Below are positions 19,582 to 27,955 of a stretch of 64,000 nucleotides of DNA, one piece after another (the stretch's first letter is position 1; each line of letters starts with the position of its first letter). Made by a program: the position numbers and the translations under genes. Below the pieces are notes generated by a model that did not search any database, was not told where the DNA came from, and saw only the letters and a program-made list of their open reading frames with translations. The stretch spans positions 248,001-312,000 of the forward strand of contig JADKFR010000003.1 of NCBI GenBank assembly GCA_016717345.1, given 5' to 3'. Origin of the DNA: Propionibacteriaceae bacterium (GTDB lineage Bacteria; Actinomycetota; Actinomycetes; Propionibacteriales; Propionibacteriaceae).

Positions 19582-20529
19582 CTACTGCGGGCTGAACAGG
19601 GTGAGCATGTCCTCCACGGCCCGCAGACGCAGGGGCACTCGTCCCAACTCCTCACCATCGGCCATCCCGTAGAGGCCGTCGCCGTCGACCACGACCTCGC
19701 GGGCCCGCAGCAGCTCCACGGCCGGATCCTTGACGAAGCCGCCCGAGTACATGGTGGGCAGCAGCCGGAGCAGGGTCGCCCGGCTGACCGGGTGGATGAT
19801 GGTCACGTCGAGCAGGCCGTCCTCGACGTCCGCGTTCGGGCACCCCAGCATGCCGCCCCCGAAGACGCCCGCGTTCCCGACGCAGGCGAACATGGCGCTC
19901 TGATTGCGCGGTACCCCGTCGATCAGGAGTCGGTACGGCAACGGCTCGAAGACCCGGAGTTCGGCCAGTGTCGCCCAGGCGTAGCTCAGCGCACCCAACG
20001 GAACCGTGGAGTTGTTGGTGCGGTAGTTCACCCGGCCGTCGAAACCGGTGCTGACGATCGAGCCGACCCACCGGCGTTCCGCTCCCCCAGCCAGATCTCC
20101 GCGAGCCTCCATCAGGTCGATACGTCGGGTGCCGCCCGCCACGATCACCCGGACCGCCCCCATCACGTCGCTCGGGACGCCCACGCCTCGGCAGAAGTCG
20201 TTGCCCCGGCCACCCGGGACCACGCCCAGCGGGACGTCGGTGCCCGCGCACGCGTTCAGCCCGAGGTGCATCATGCCGTCGCCGCCCATGACCACCAGGG
20301 CATCGCTCCGCTGGCCCGCCACGGCCGGGCGGGCCTGCTCGACGGCCGCGATGCACCGCAGCCGGGCCTCGGAGAACGACGTGGTCTGGAAGACCCGCAG
20401 GTTCGCCCCCGGCAGTTCGGTCAGTAGGGCGGTGGCGACCTTGGGAAGCAGTTTCCGGGCTCGCCCCCCACCGGCGGACGGGTTGACGACCAGCGTGAGG
20501 ATGGGGCCGTTGTAGCTCGACAGGCTCAT
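19582..20529 (-). CDS. Diacylglycerol/lipid kinase family protein (DAGK catalytic domain)
   Basis: 315 residues. TLVVNPSAGGGRARKLLP at the N-terminus and VVMGGDGMMHLGLN with GVVPGGRGNDFCRGVGVP are the nucleotide-binding motifs of the DgkB/YegS lipid kinase family, which phosphorylates diacylglycerol or related lipids at the membrane. The C-terminal half has the beta-sandwich signatures VDGDGLYGMADGEELG. The start overlaps the tatC stop by 4 nt (ATGA). The exact lipid substrate cannot be read from sequence. Confidence 0.9.
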   Translation of the reverse strand: MSLSSYNGPILTLVVNPSAGGGRARKLLPKVATALLTELPGANLRVFQTTSFSEARLRCIAAVEQARPAVAGQRSDALVVMGGDGMMHLGLNACAGTDVPLGVVPGGRGNDFCRGVGVPSDVMGAVRVIVAGGTRRIDLMEARGDLAGGAERRWVGSIVSTGFDGRVNYRTNNSTVPLGALSYAWATLAELRVFEPLPYRLLIDGVPRNQSAMFACVGNAGVFGGGMLGCPNADVEDGLLDVTIIHPVSRATLLRLLPTMYSGGFVKDPAVELLRAREVVVDGDGLYGMADGEELGRVPLRLRAVEDMLTLFSPQ

Positions 20530-21350
20530 GCCACCGCGGCAGCCTCGGCGGCGCGGGCGACCTTACGCCGGTCATGGGCGTGGGCGATGACCTCCGCGAT
20601 GATGTAGAGCAGTGTCATCGGGATTGACAGGGCCATCATCGAGAACGGGTCGGTCGATGGGGTCGCGGCCGCGCCGAACACGAAGATCCCGAAGATCACG
20701 TAGGTGCGCACCTTGGCCAACTGCTGGGCCGAGACCACCCCGATGAGGTTGAGGCCCACCACGACCACCGGCATCAGAAAGCCGAGGCCGAAGACGACCA
20801 TCAACTGCAGGGTCAACTCCAGGAACTGGTTGACCTCCAGCAGGTTCGTGATCGGGACGCTGGAGGGGGTGAACGACAGCATCACTGAAATCCCCTGAGG
20901 CATGATGTAGTAGCCGATCAGGACGCCGAACAGGAACAGCGGAATCGCGGCCCCCAGGAACGACAGGGCCCACTTGCGTTCCTTGGCCAGCAGCGCCGGG
21001 ACGATGTAGGCCCAGATCTGGTAGACCCACACGGGGCTGGCGAGCACCAGTCCAGCGACCAGGCATACCTTGAGAGCCAGGGTGAACGGCGTGACAACTC
21101 CGCTGATGACGGTCGTGGTGTCGAGATTCGGGTTCGACTGGGCGAGCATCTCGACCGCCACCAGGTAGGGGCGCATGAGGATCTGGTACAGCGGGTCGTA
21201 CCAGAGGGCGGCCACGAGTGAAGCGACGACCACCGCCACGCTCGACAGGATGATCCGATAACGCAGCTCTCGCAGGTGGTCGGCGAGCGACATCACCCCG
21301 CCGGGAGCGGGCTTGGGGGGCCTCAACCAACCCAGGCTCAAGCGGGCCAT
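20526..21350 (-). CDS. tatC: Sec-independent protein translocase TatC
   Basis: Core membrane subunit that recognises twin-arginine signal peptides. 274 residues with six hydrophobic segments. The conserved cytoplasmic N-terminal MSLADHLRELRYRIILSS (family SFxDHLxELRxR), PVWVYQIWAYIVPALLAKERKW and FLMPVVVVGLN are visible. An alternative start at the internal Met of MSLADH is possible. It follows tatA by 8 bp in the actinobacterial order pafB-pafC-tatA-tatC-helY. No TatB-like gene is nearby. Confidence 0.96.
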   Translation of the reverse strand: MARLSLGWLRPPKPAPGGVMSLADHLRELRYRIILSSVAVVVASLVAALWYDPLYQILMRPYLVAVEMLAQSNPNLDTTTVISGVVTPFTLALKVCLVAGLVLASPVWVYQIWAYIVPALLAKERKWALSFLGAAIPLFLFGVLIGYYIMPQGISVMLSFTPSSVPITNLLEVNQFLELTLQLMVVFGLGFLMPVVVVGLNLIGVVSAQQLAKVRTYVIFGIFVFGAAATPSTDPFSMMALSIPMTLLYIIAEVIAHAHDRRKVARAAEAAAVA

Positions 21351-21358
21351 CGGGCGTC

Positions 21359-21607
21359 TCAGGCTTCGGTCCGGGGCTTTCGTTCGGGCTCGACCACCTC
21401 GGCGTCGACGATGTCGCCGGCCTGGGGGACGGAGGGCCGCGGCGCCTCAACGGCTGGAGGCTCGGCCTTCAACGTGGCGGTCTCCTCCTTGAACTCGCGG
21501 ATCGCCTTGCCGGCGTTCTTGCCGATGCCCTGCAGCTTGGAGCCGCCGAACAACAACAGGGCGACCACCGCGATGATCACCCATTCCCAGCCACCGAGAC
21601 TCGGCAT
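21359..21607 (-). CDS. tatA: Twin-arginine translocase subunit TatA
   Basis: 82 residues: an N-terminal membrane helix (WEWVIIAVVALLLFGGSKL) with the FGG hinge, then an amphipathic helix (GIGKNAGKAIREFKEET) and a charged, proline-rich tail. This is the pore-forming Tat component. ATG 21607 has a strong AAGGAGGAA ribosome site. Confidence 0.96.
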   Translation of the reverse strand: MPSLGGWEWVIIAVVALLLFGGSKLQGIGKNAGKAIREFKEETATLKAEPPAVEAPRPSVPQAGDIVDAEVVEPERKPRTEA

Positions 21608-21656
21608 GTCCGTTCCTCCTTCTTGTCAAGCGCTCGTGGAGTCTACCCGCTCCGGG

Positions 21657-21845
21657 TCAGGACCTGGCGTCGAGCGCCGGCACCTGGATCTGGGCCAGAA
21701 GGTCGCCAAGCTCCTCCGCTCGGACACCGAGCATCTCCAGTTCGGAGAAAAGGTCACTGGCCTTGTGCCACAGCCAAACGGCGTAGCTGACCACCATGAC
21801 CAGCCCACCGAGGGCTATCAGGAGGAACACCAGCACCCAGATCAT
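21657..21845 (-). CDS. Small single-pass membrane protein between pafC and tatA
   Basis: 62 residues from ATG 21845: an N-terminal hydrophobic helix (MIWVLVFLLIALGGLVMVVS) then a short cytoplasmic helical tail rich in Leu and Glu. Longer upstream starts would overlap pafC and add an unlikely Arg/Pro-rich extension. It lies 10 bp after pafC and 49 bp before tatA on the same strand. Its place in the operon suggests a Tat- or envelope-related role, but no family is recognised. Confidence 0.72.
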   Translation of the reverse strand: MIWVLVFLLIALGGLVMVVSYAVWLWHKASDLFSELEMLGVRAEELGDLLAQIQVPALDARS

Positions 21846-21855
21846 GCGCGCCAGC

Positions 21856-22821
21856 CTACTCCTGGAGGGCCAACCCCAAGGATTGATAGAGGGCCAGTGC
21901 CTCACGAGCCGACTCCTGGGCCGAGCGGGCGGCCTGCGGCGGCTCGACCCGCAACACCCCCGATCCCAGCCTCAACAACTGGGCCCGCAGCCACGCCGGG
22001 TCGGAGACCAGCAGGGTGACCTGGAGGCCCTGCGGGGTGGGTTGAGTGTGGCGGATCGGAATGTACTCGGTGATCCAGCGTGCCGACTCGGCGAGCACGA
22101 GGGTGACCTCCGCTGCGTCCGGCAACTGGTCGAGCCAACCCGGATCGAAGCGGGGCGGTTCCCCGCGATCCGGGGCCGGGCGACCGGTCGGTCGGACGTC
22201 GGCGATACGATCCACCCGGTAGACCCGCCAGTCGTTCCGGTCCACACTCCAGGCATCGAGGTAGGCATAGCCGTCCCGCATCGCCAGCCGGGACGGCTCG
22301 ACCGTTGGCGTCGTCGTCTCAGCTCGTGCGAGGCCGTCGTAGGTGAGGTCCACCACCGTCTTGTTCGTGATCGCCTCGTTGAGAACCCGCCGGATCTCAG
22401 CCGAGCCGGTGGCCGTCGCGACCCCGATCGTCGCGGGGTGCTGGGTGCCCTGAGCCCGCTCCAGCTTGGCAACCGCCGAAGCCACGGCATCGCCGAGGGC
22501 CGGATCACCCAGGTCCCCCAACGTCCGGAGGGCCACGACGAGGCTCAACGCCTCGTCGGGGGTGAACCGGAGCGGCCGCGCCAGGTACTCCGCGTTGGAC
22601 AGCCTGATCCGGCCCGCCTCCATGCTGTCCATGTCGACTTCCATCAGGTCCCCCGGGAGGCCACCAGGCAGGCCACAGAACCACAGCACGTTGAGGTCGG
22701 CGACCAGTTGACGCACGGCGATGCCGAACACCGCGGCGGTGGCCGCCAGTTCGGCCGCCGGGTGGGCCTGGAGATACGGCACGAGCGCGAACAGTCGGGA
22801 CACCTGCTCCTTCGACGCCAT
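21856..22821 (-). CDS. pafC: PafC, WYL-domain transcriptional regulator
   Basis: 321 residues, partner of PafB in the PafBC regulator, which in mycobacteria activates the LexA/RecA-independent DNA damage response. An N-terminal winged-helix region (SRLFALVPYLQAHPAAELA) is followed by the WYL ligand-binding domain with YAYLDAWSVDRNDWRVYRVD (corresponding to the WYL-type core) and a C-terminal domain. It starts immediately after the pafB stop codon (TGA then ATG, no gap), so the pair is certainly co-transcribed. Confidence 0.92.
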   Translation of the reverse strand: MASKEQVSRLFALVPYLQAHPAAELAATAAVFGIAVRQLVADLNVLWFCGLPGGLPGDLMEVDMDSMEAGRIRLSNAEYLARPLRFTPDEALSLVVALRTLGDLGDPALGDAVASAVAKLERAQGTQHPATIGVATATGSAEIRRVLNEAITNKTVVDLTYDGLARAETTTPTVEPSRLAMRDGYAYLDAWSVDRNDWRVYRVDRIADVRPTGRPAPDRGEPPRFDPGWLDQLPDAAEVTLVLAESARWITEYIPIRHTQPTPQGLQVTLLVSDPAWLRAQLLRLGSGVLRVEPPQAARSAQESAREALALYQSLGLALQE

Positions 22822-23769
22822 TCAGCTCACCCCTGCCAGACCGGCCAGTTGACGCCCCACCGCGGCGCGCACCTCGAGCGGGTCGAGGACGAGGACGTCC
22901 GGACCGGCCGCGCAGACCTCGCCGACGAGGTCACCCTGACGCGCGTAGGCCACCTGGTAGGCGACGAAGCCGGGCGGCAGGGCCACCGACGACGCCACGC
23001 GGTGTCCACGTCGGCGGAGCCCCGGCGCCCGGTCACCCCGAATGGCCAGTACCGCCTCAGCGTCCGGTGCGGCAGGTTCCAGTGAGCTGAGCAGGCCTTC
23101 CACGTCAACCTTCGGGGGCTGGAAGGAGCCAGGTCGCCCGATCGGGGTTACCGCGGCGTCGACCCGGGCCACCTTGAAGACCCGGGAATCCTGGCGACCC
23201 CGGTCGAAGCCCACCAGGTACCAGGCACCCCGCCGGTACGACATCGCCCACGGCTCGACCCGTCGACCCTCGCCCCGGTAATCGAAACTCACCGGGACTC
23301 GCTCGACGGTGGCCTGCCACAGTGTGTCGAAGGCCGGCTCCTTGGCGCTCACGCTGGCGCTCAGGCCCTCAACTCGACCAGGGTCCGGTTCGACCCCGGC
23401 CGCGCGCAGCTTGGCGACCGCAGCCAGCGCCTGATCAGCCTGGGTGGCCGATTCCCAGACCCGGGTGGCAAGGCCGAGCACCAGGGTTTCGGAGGCGTTG
23501 AACTCGATCGGCGGCAGCTCGAACTCCTCCCGCCGGATCCGGTAGCCGACCTCGTCGGGGAACAGCGGGTTGTTGCTGCCGGTCTCGACCGGCACCCCCA
23601 TCGCACGAAGTTCGTCCTTGTCGCGCTCGAACGTGCGCTCAAAGGCCGCATCGCTCAGGCCCGCGTATCCCTCCACCACGGTGCGGATGTGGGATTTCTC
23701 GACGTACCGGCGCGCCAACAGCAGGCAGATGGCCAGATTCATGATGCGCTCAGACTTGCGGGGAGACAT
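22822..23769 (-). CDS. pafB: PafB, WYL-domain transcriptional regulator
   Basis: 315 residues from ATG 23769 (MSPRKSERIMNLAICLLLAR), an N-terminal helix-turn-helix of the DeoR/YafY kind, then a WYL domain with EPWAMSYRRGAWYLVGFDRG. A longer frame reaches 24087, but it is the antisense shadow of gluQ. Heterodimerises with PafC to activate DNA repair genes in mycobacteria; the effector there is thought to be single-stranded DNA sensed via WYL. Divergent from gluQ across 93 bp, so its promoter lies in that gap. Confidence 0.92.
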   Translation of the reverse strand: MSPRKSERIMNLAICLLLARRYVEKSHIRTVVEGYAGLSDAAFERTFERDKDELRAMGVPVETGSNNPLFPDEVGYRIRREEFELPPIEFNASETLVLGLATRVWESATQADQALAAVAKLRAAGVEPDPGRVEGLSASVSAKEPAFDTLWQATVERVPVSFDYRGEGRRVEPWAMSYRRGAWYLVGFDRGRQDSRVFKVARVDAAVTPIGRPGSFQPPKVDVEGLLSSLEPAAPDAEAVLAIRGDRAPGLRRRGHRVASSVALPPGFVAYQVAYARQGDLVGEVCAAGPDVLVLDPLEVRAAVGRQLAGLAGVS

Positions 23770-23862
23770 TGCCGACCCAACCGTGCGTGATGGTGTGCTG
23801 ACCCCGCCGACGTTACCGGATCTGGTTGACTGGCCAGCGCAGGCCACCGGAAGGGAGTCCCC

Positions 23863-24795
23863 GTGGCGGGTCGCTTCGCCCCCAGCCCCACCTCGGCGCT
23901 GCATCTGGGCAACCTGCGTACCGCTCTGGTCGCCTGGCTGATGGCCCGGCGCACCGGGCGGCAGTTCCTGATCCGCGTGGAGGATCTGGACGCGGCCCGG
24001 GTGGCGGCTGCGGCGGGGACGGCCCGGCAACAGCTCAGCGATCTGGCGGCACTCGGACTGGTGGCCGACCAGCCGGTGGCGTGGCAATCGCAGCGGCTGG
24101 AGGGGTATGCCGCCGCGCTGGAGCGGCTACGGCCCCTGACCTACGAGTGCTTCTGCACCCGCCGCGAGATCGCCCAGGCGGCGTCCGCCCCGCACGGGGA
24201 CGGCTACCGCCCCTACCCGGGAACCTGTCGTGACCTTGATCCCCTCCAACGTGCCCGATTGCGGGCGGTGCGTCCCCCGGCCTTGCGCATCCGGGCTGAA
24301 CGGGCGGTGATGGCGGTGCACGACGAGTGGGCGGGGACGGTCACCGGGGTGGTCGACGACTTCGTCCTCGTCCGCAATGACGGGGTGCCCGCGTACAACC
24401 TCGCCGTCGTGGTGGACGACCTGGACCAGGGCATCGACCAGGTGATCCGTGGGGATGACCTGTTGACTTCCTCCCCACGTCAGGCCTGGCTGGCCGGCCA
24501 GCTCGGCGGGTCACCGCCGCAGTATGGTCACGTGCCGCTGGCTCTCAACCAGGCCGGACACCGGCTGGCCAAGCGGGACGGCGCCGTCAGCCTGGCGGAT
24601 CTGGCGGCCGTCGGCCTGAGGGCGGGCGACGTGCTGGGGCTGCTGGCCACCAGTCTGGGGTTGGCTGCCCAAGGCGAGACCGTCACGCTCACCCGGTTGG
24701 TGGAGCGATTCGATCCTGCGGCGCTGCCCCGCAGCCCGTGGGTGGTCGACCCAAGGACCTATGCGGAGTATGCGAACAACAGGTCGATCACGTAG
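23863..24795 (+). CDS. gluQ: Glutamyl-Q tRNA(Asp) synthetase (GluQRS)
   Basis: 310-residue paralogue of the catalytic core of glutamyl-tRNA synthetase that attaches glutamate to queuosine in tRNA(Asp). GRFAPSPTSALHLGNLRTAL holds the HIGH-like motif, YECFCTRREI and YRPYPGTCR supply zinc-site cysteines, and RLAKRDGAVSL replaces KMSKS. The anticodon-binding domain is absent, as expected. GTG 23863 has AAGGGAG upstream. It is the only plus-strand gene within the pafA-to-helY minus-strand run, and its last 37 nt overlap the 3' end of the FKBP gene. Confidence 0.93.
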   Translation: MAGRFAPSPTSALHLGNLRTALVAWLMARRTGRQFLIRVEDLDAARVAAAAGTARQQLSDLAALGLVADQPVAWQSQRLEGYAAALERLRPLTYECFCTRREIAQAASAPHGDGYRPYPGTCRDLDPLQRARLRAVRPPALRIRAERAVMAVHDEWAGTVTGVVDDFVLVRNDGVPAYNLAVVVDDLDQGIDQVIRGDDLLTSSPRQAWLAGQLGGSPPQYGHVPLALNQAGHRLAKRDGAVSLADLAAVGLRAGDVLGLLATSLGLAAQGETVTLTRLVERFDPAALPRSPWVVDPRTYAEYANNRSIT

Positions 24796-25760
24796 ACGAC
24801 GGTGTCACCGGCCTCCACCGGAGGATTGTTGCTGCCCTCCGGGAAGCCCTCCTTGGGCGGCAGGACGAGCATCACCCGAGAGCCAACGGTCTTGCCGACC
24901 AGGCCCGACTGCCACCCCGGGATCGTGCTGCTGAGCAGGCCGCTGCTGGGGGTGTCGAACTGGTCGTCGATCACCTGGCCGGTCTTCCAGGAGACCCCGA
25001 CATAGCGGGCCAGGATGGTGTCGGTCTTGGCGACCTTCGCCCCGGTGCCCTGGATCAGCGTCTGGGCTGCCATCTTCGTGGGGGCCGGCGCGCCTGCGGG
25101 GATCGTGATCGTCGGCTTCCCCGTCCCGGGGGTCACCGTGGGGAGGCCGGCTGCCGGGGTGATCGCCTTGCCGCTGGGTTCGGTCAGTGAAACGTCCACC
25201 ACGTCGACGACGAAGAGCAGGGTGTCGCCGACCGCGATGGAGCCATCGGAGCTGCCCCCCGAAGCGTCGTAGCCGTCCGAACCGGGCATCACGATGAGGA
25301 CCCGGCTGCCCTCGGCCTGACCGGTGAGGCCCTTCTTGAAGCCTTCGATCACCTGGTTCAGCGGGAAGGTCACCGTCTGCTTGCGCGAGTACGACTCGTC
25401 GAAGGACTTCCCCGTGCGGCCGTTCACCCCGTAGTAGTGGACGGTGACGAAGCCGGTCTCGACCGCCTTGGCGCCCTTGCCCGCCACCTCGACCCGGGTA
25501 CGGGTCTCATCGATGGCGAAGGGCGCCTTGAAGGTCACCTTCGGGGCCTTGAGCCGCTCTCCGGTGACCTTGATCGAATCGATCGAGTTCGACACGACCA
25601 CGCTGCTCGTGGGGGTCGCACTGGCCGTCGGCGTCACCGAGACACTGGGCGACGCACTCGCCGAAACACTGGGGGACGGAGGGGTTCCGGAGCCGCAGGC
25701 GGTGAGCAGCAGGGCGGCGGCAGCGGTCGTTGCCAGGACGAGACGATGTGGGTGGAGCAC
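24759..25760 (-). CDS. FKBP-type peptidyl-prolyl isomerase lipoprotein
   Basis: 333 residues from GTG 25760. The N-terminus is a lipoprotein signal ending in the lipobox LLTAC, followed by a Ser/Thr/Pro/Val-rich linker. Two FKBP domains follow: FVTVHYYGVNGRTGKSFDES with FPLNQVIEGFKKGLTGQAEG, then TILARYVGVSWKTGQVIDDQ with IPGWQSGLVGKTVGSR. It should fold secreted proteins at the outer face of the membrane. It lies 10 bp after pafA, so is probably co-transcribed with it. Upstream frame extension to 25859 is read through pafA and rejected. Confidence 0.92.
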   Translation of the reverse strand: MLHPHRLVLATTAAAALLLTACGSGTPPSPSVSASASPSVSVTPTASATPTSSVVVSNSIDSIKVTGERLKAPKVTFKAPFAIDETRTRVEVAGKGAKAVETGFVTVHYYGVNGRTGKSFDESYSRKQTVTFPLNQVIEGFKKGLTGQAEGSRVLIVMPGSDGYDASGGSSDGSIAVGDTLLFVVDVVDVSLTEPSGKAITPAAGLPTVTPGTGKPTITIPAGAPAPTKMAAQTLIQGTGAKVAKTDTILARYVGVSWKTGQVIDDQFDTPSSGLLSSTIPGWQSGLVGKTVGSRVMLVLPPKEGFPEGSNNPPVEAGDTVVYVIDLLFAYSA

Positions 25761-25770
25761 GATCCTGACC

Positions 25771-27204
25771 CTACCGCGAGGGCCAATCGGGTCGCGAACC
25801 GGGTGGTCGGAAGCCCCCGGTGGCCCGGACCCGTGGGCTGTCCAGCATTCTCGCGGCAAGTTCGTCCACCGCAGCCTCGACGGACGCGAGCGGGTCCCCC
25901 AGGGTCACGGTGAGGTCTGCGGGACCGGCCCCACCCCCCGGCAGGTCATGGACGGCGAACCGCATCCAGTCGACCGAGTAGTCACGCGTGGCCTGCTGCG
26001 CGGCGACGATCAGCCGGGAGCGCAGCTGGGCCCGTGTGGGCGACACCGGCCGCGACATCGCCTGGCGTACTTCCTCGGGCCGCGTCAGACGCCGCAGCAC
26101 TCCACCCGCCTCCAGGCGTCGCGCCAGCCCGTTGCTCGACAGGTCATGAAAGGCCAGATCGACCGCCGCCAGTCGCGGATCGTCCACCGCCAGGTCGTGG
26201 CGCTGTCGGAACTGGGCGAGCAACCGGCGTTTGGCCGCCCACTCGACGATGTCGGCGACCGCGTCGGGGTCGTCGGCATCCAGAGCGTCCAGCACCCGCA
26301 GCCAGGTCTCCATCACCGTGGGGTCGGCCACGGCGTGACGCGCGACCAGCTCAGCGAAGGCGTACTGCACGTCCAACGCGGTCATCCGGCCGCCGCTTTG
26401 GGTCGTGAGGAGGGCACGCGGGTCGCGAGCCACCGCGGGCAGGGCAGCGACCGGATCGGCCAACTGCCAGCGCTCCAGGTCGGCGCGCAGTTGCCCTCGC
26501 GGCTCGGACGCCGCTCGCTCGATCAGGCTGAGGACGGCCTCGGTGCTGGCCAGCCGGAGCCACGAGGAGTACTCACTCAGGTTGGAGTCGCCGGCAAGCA
26601 CGTGCAGGCGCCGGAATCGGGCGGGGTCGGCCAGAGGTTCGTCCCGGCTGTTCACCAGCGGTCGCGCCCGCGTCGTCAGGGCGGAGTAGGAGTCGTGGAG
26701 ATGATCGGCTCGTTGGCTGATGACGAATGCACCTCGCCTCAGGCACCCGCTGCCGCACAGCAGTGGTCGTGTCACCAGGAAGCTGGTGAGCAGGGCAGCT
26801 GCGGATTCGGGTTCCAACTCCCGCTCGACGAGGTAGTTCTCGTGGCAGCCGTAGGAGTTTCCGAAGGAGTCGGCGTTGTTCTTGAAGAGTCGTAGGGTCA
26901 CCGGCGTTCCCGCTGCCGCCGCTTCCTCGCTTGCGCGTTCGGCGAGGCTCACCAGCAGGTCATCACCGGCCCGCTCGCTGAGGACGACTTCCCGCGGGGT
27001 CCGACACTCCGGCGTGGCGTACTCGGGGTGGGCGCCGACGTCGAGATACAACCGTCCGCCATTGGCCAGGAAGGCGTTGGACGAGCGGTGGTGGGCCTCC
27101 ACGGGACGAAACAACCACTGGGCCGCCTCGCTGGAGGCCATCCGGCCCGTTCTCGTGCGACCCAGCAGCCCGTACTCGGTCTCGACGCCGATCACCCGCT
27201 GCAT
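25771..27204 (-). CDS. pafA: Pup--protein ligase (PafA)
   Basis: 477 residues. Joins the C-terminal glutamate of Pup to substrate lysines (pupylation). The carboxylate-amine ligase fold motifs are present: VIGVETEYG, NGGRLYLDVGAHPEYATPEC, LFKNNADSFGNSYGCHENYL, SQRADHLHDSYSALTTRARP, NSRDEPLADPARFRRLHVL and GDSNLSEYSSWL. The long loop insert that marks the depupylase Dop near the N-terminus is missing, so this is PafA. The gene upstream is rluB: dop, pup, prcB/prcA and the ATPase arc/mpa, which usually lie just upstream, are not in this window. Confidence 0.93.
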   Translation of the reverse strand: MQRVIGVETEYGLLGRTRTGRMASSEAAQWLFRPVEAHHRSSNAFLANGGRLYLDVGAHPEYATPECRTPREVVLSERAGDDLLVSLAERASEEAAAAGTPVTLRLFKNNADSFGNSYGCHENYLVERELEPESAAALLTSFLVTRPLLCGSGCLRRGAFVISQRADHLHDSYSALTTRARPLVNSRDEPLADPARFRRLHVLAGDSNLSEYSSWLRLASTEAVLSLIERAASEPRGQLRADLERWQLADPVAALPAVARDPRALLTTQSGGRMTALDVQYAFAELVARHAVADPTVMETWLRVLDALDADDPDAVADIVEWAAKRRLLAQFRQRHDLAVDDPRLAAVDLAFHDLSSNGLARRLEAGGVLRRLTRPEEVRQAMSRPVSPTRAQLRSRLIVAAQQATRDYSVDWMRFAVHDLPGGGAGPADLTVTLGDPLASVEAAVDELAARMLDSPRVRATGGFRPPGSRPDWPSR

Positions 27205-27214
27205 GGCTGCCCGG

Positions 27215-27955
27215 CTACAGCCCGACGGTGTCCAGCAGCGAGCCGAGTTCCTCGCGCGTCAGGTCACGCACGGTCCCCACCTTGAGCTGGCCGAGCCGGA
27301 TCGGCCCGATCGCGGTGCGCGAGAGCCGACGCACCGGGTGGCCGATCGCGTCGAAGAGGCGACGGACGATCCGGTTCCGTCCCGAGTGCAAGGTGATCTC
27401 GATCATCGAACGCTCCGGCCCGCGTTCCCGCAGCGTGACCTTGTCCGGCTTGATCGGGCCGTCTTCGAGCGTCACTCCGCGGCGCAGCTTCACCACGCTG
27501 TGATGGTCCACCGAACCCTCGACCACCGCGACGTAGGTCTTGGGGATCTCGTACGACGGGTGGGTCAGGCGCTGGGCGAACTCGCCGTCATTGGTCAGGA
27601 TGATCAGGCCCTCGGTGTCGAAGTCGAGGCGCCCGACGTGGAAGAGGCGTTCCTTGGAGCGCTGCCGCAGGTAATCCTGCAGGGTGGGACGACCCTGCGG
27701 GTCATCCATCGTGGACACGACGCCTCTCGGCTTGTTGAGGACCAGATAGAGATGGTGCCGCGCCGGTGGGATGCGGGCGCCGTCCACTCGAATCGTGTCG
27801 TGGATGGGATCGACGCGCAGGCCCTGTTCGGTGACCAGCTTGCCGTTGACCTCCACCCGTCCGGCCGCGATCAACTCTTCACTGACCCGGCGGGAGGCGA
27901 TGCCGGCCTGTGCCAGCGCCTTCTGCAGCCGGATTCCCTCAGGGGTGGTGGTCAT
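27215..27955 (-). CDS. rluB: rRNA pseudouridine synthase (RsuA/RluB family)
   Basis: 246 residues. S4 RNA-binding domain at the N-terminus (IRLQKALAQAGIASRRVSEE), then the pseudouridine synthase domain with the catalytic GRLDFDTEGLIILTNDG and SYEIPKTYVAVVEG, RNRIVRRLFDAIGHPV. It modifies a uridine in 23S (RluB) or 16S (RsuA) rRNA; RluB is favoured by the scpA-scpB-rluB arrangement common in Gram-positive genomes. ATG 27955 overlaps the scpB TGA by one base, indicating coupled translation. Confidence 0.93.
   Translation of the reverse strand: MTTTPEGIRLQKALAQAGIASRRVSEELIAAGRVEVNGKLVTEQGLRVDPIHDTIRVDGARIPPARHHLYLVLNKPRGVVSTMDDPQGRPTLQDYLRQRSKERLFHVGRLDFDTEGLIILTNDGEFAQRLTHPSYEIPKTYVAVVEGSVDHHSVVKLRRGVTLEDGPIKPDKVTLRERGPERSMIEITLHSGRNRIVRRLFDAIGHPVRRLSRTAIGPIRLGQLKVGTVRDLTREELGSLLDTVGL

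Noticed and set aside
23770..24087. N-terminal extension of pafB
   Set aside because: It is the antisense of gluQ; conserved PafB begins MSPRKSERI at 23769.
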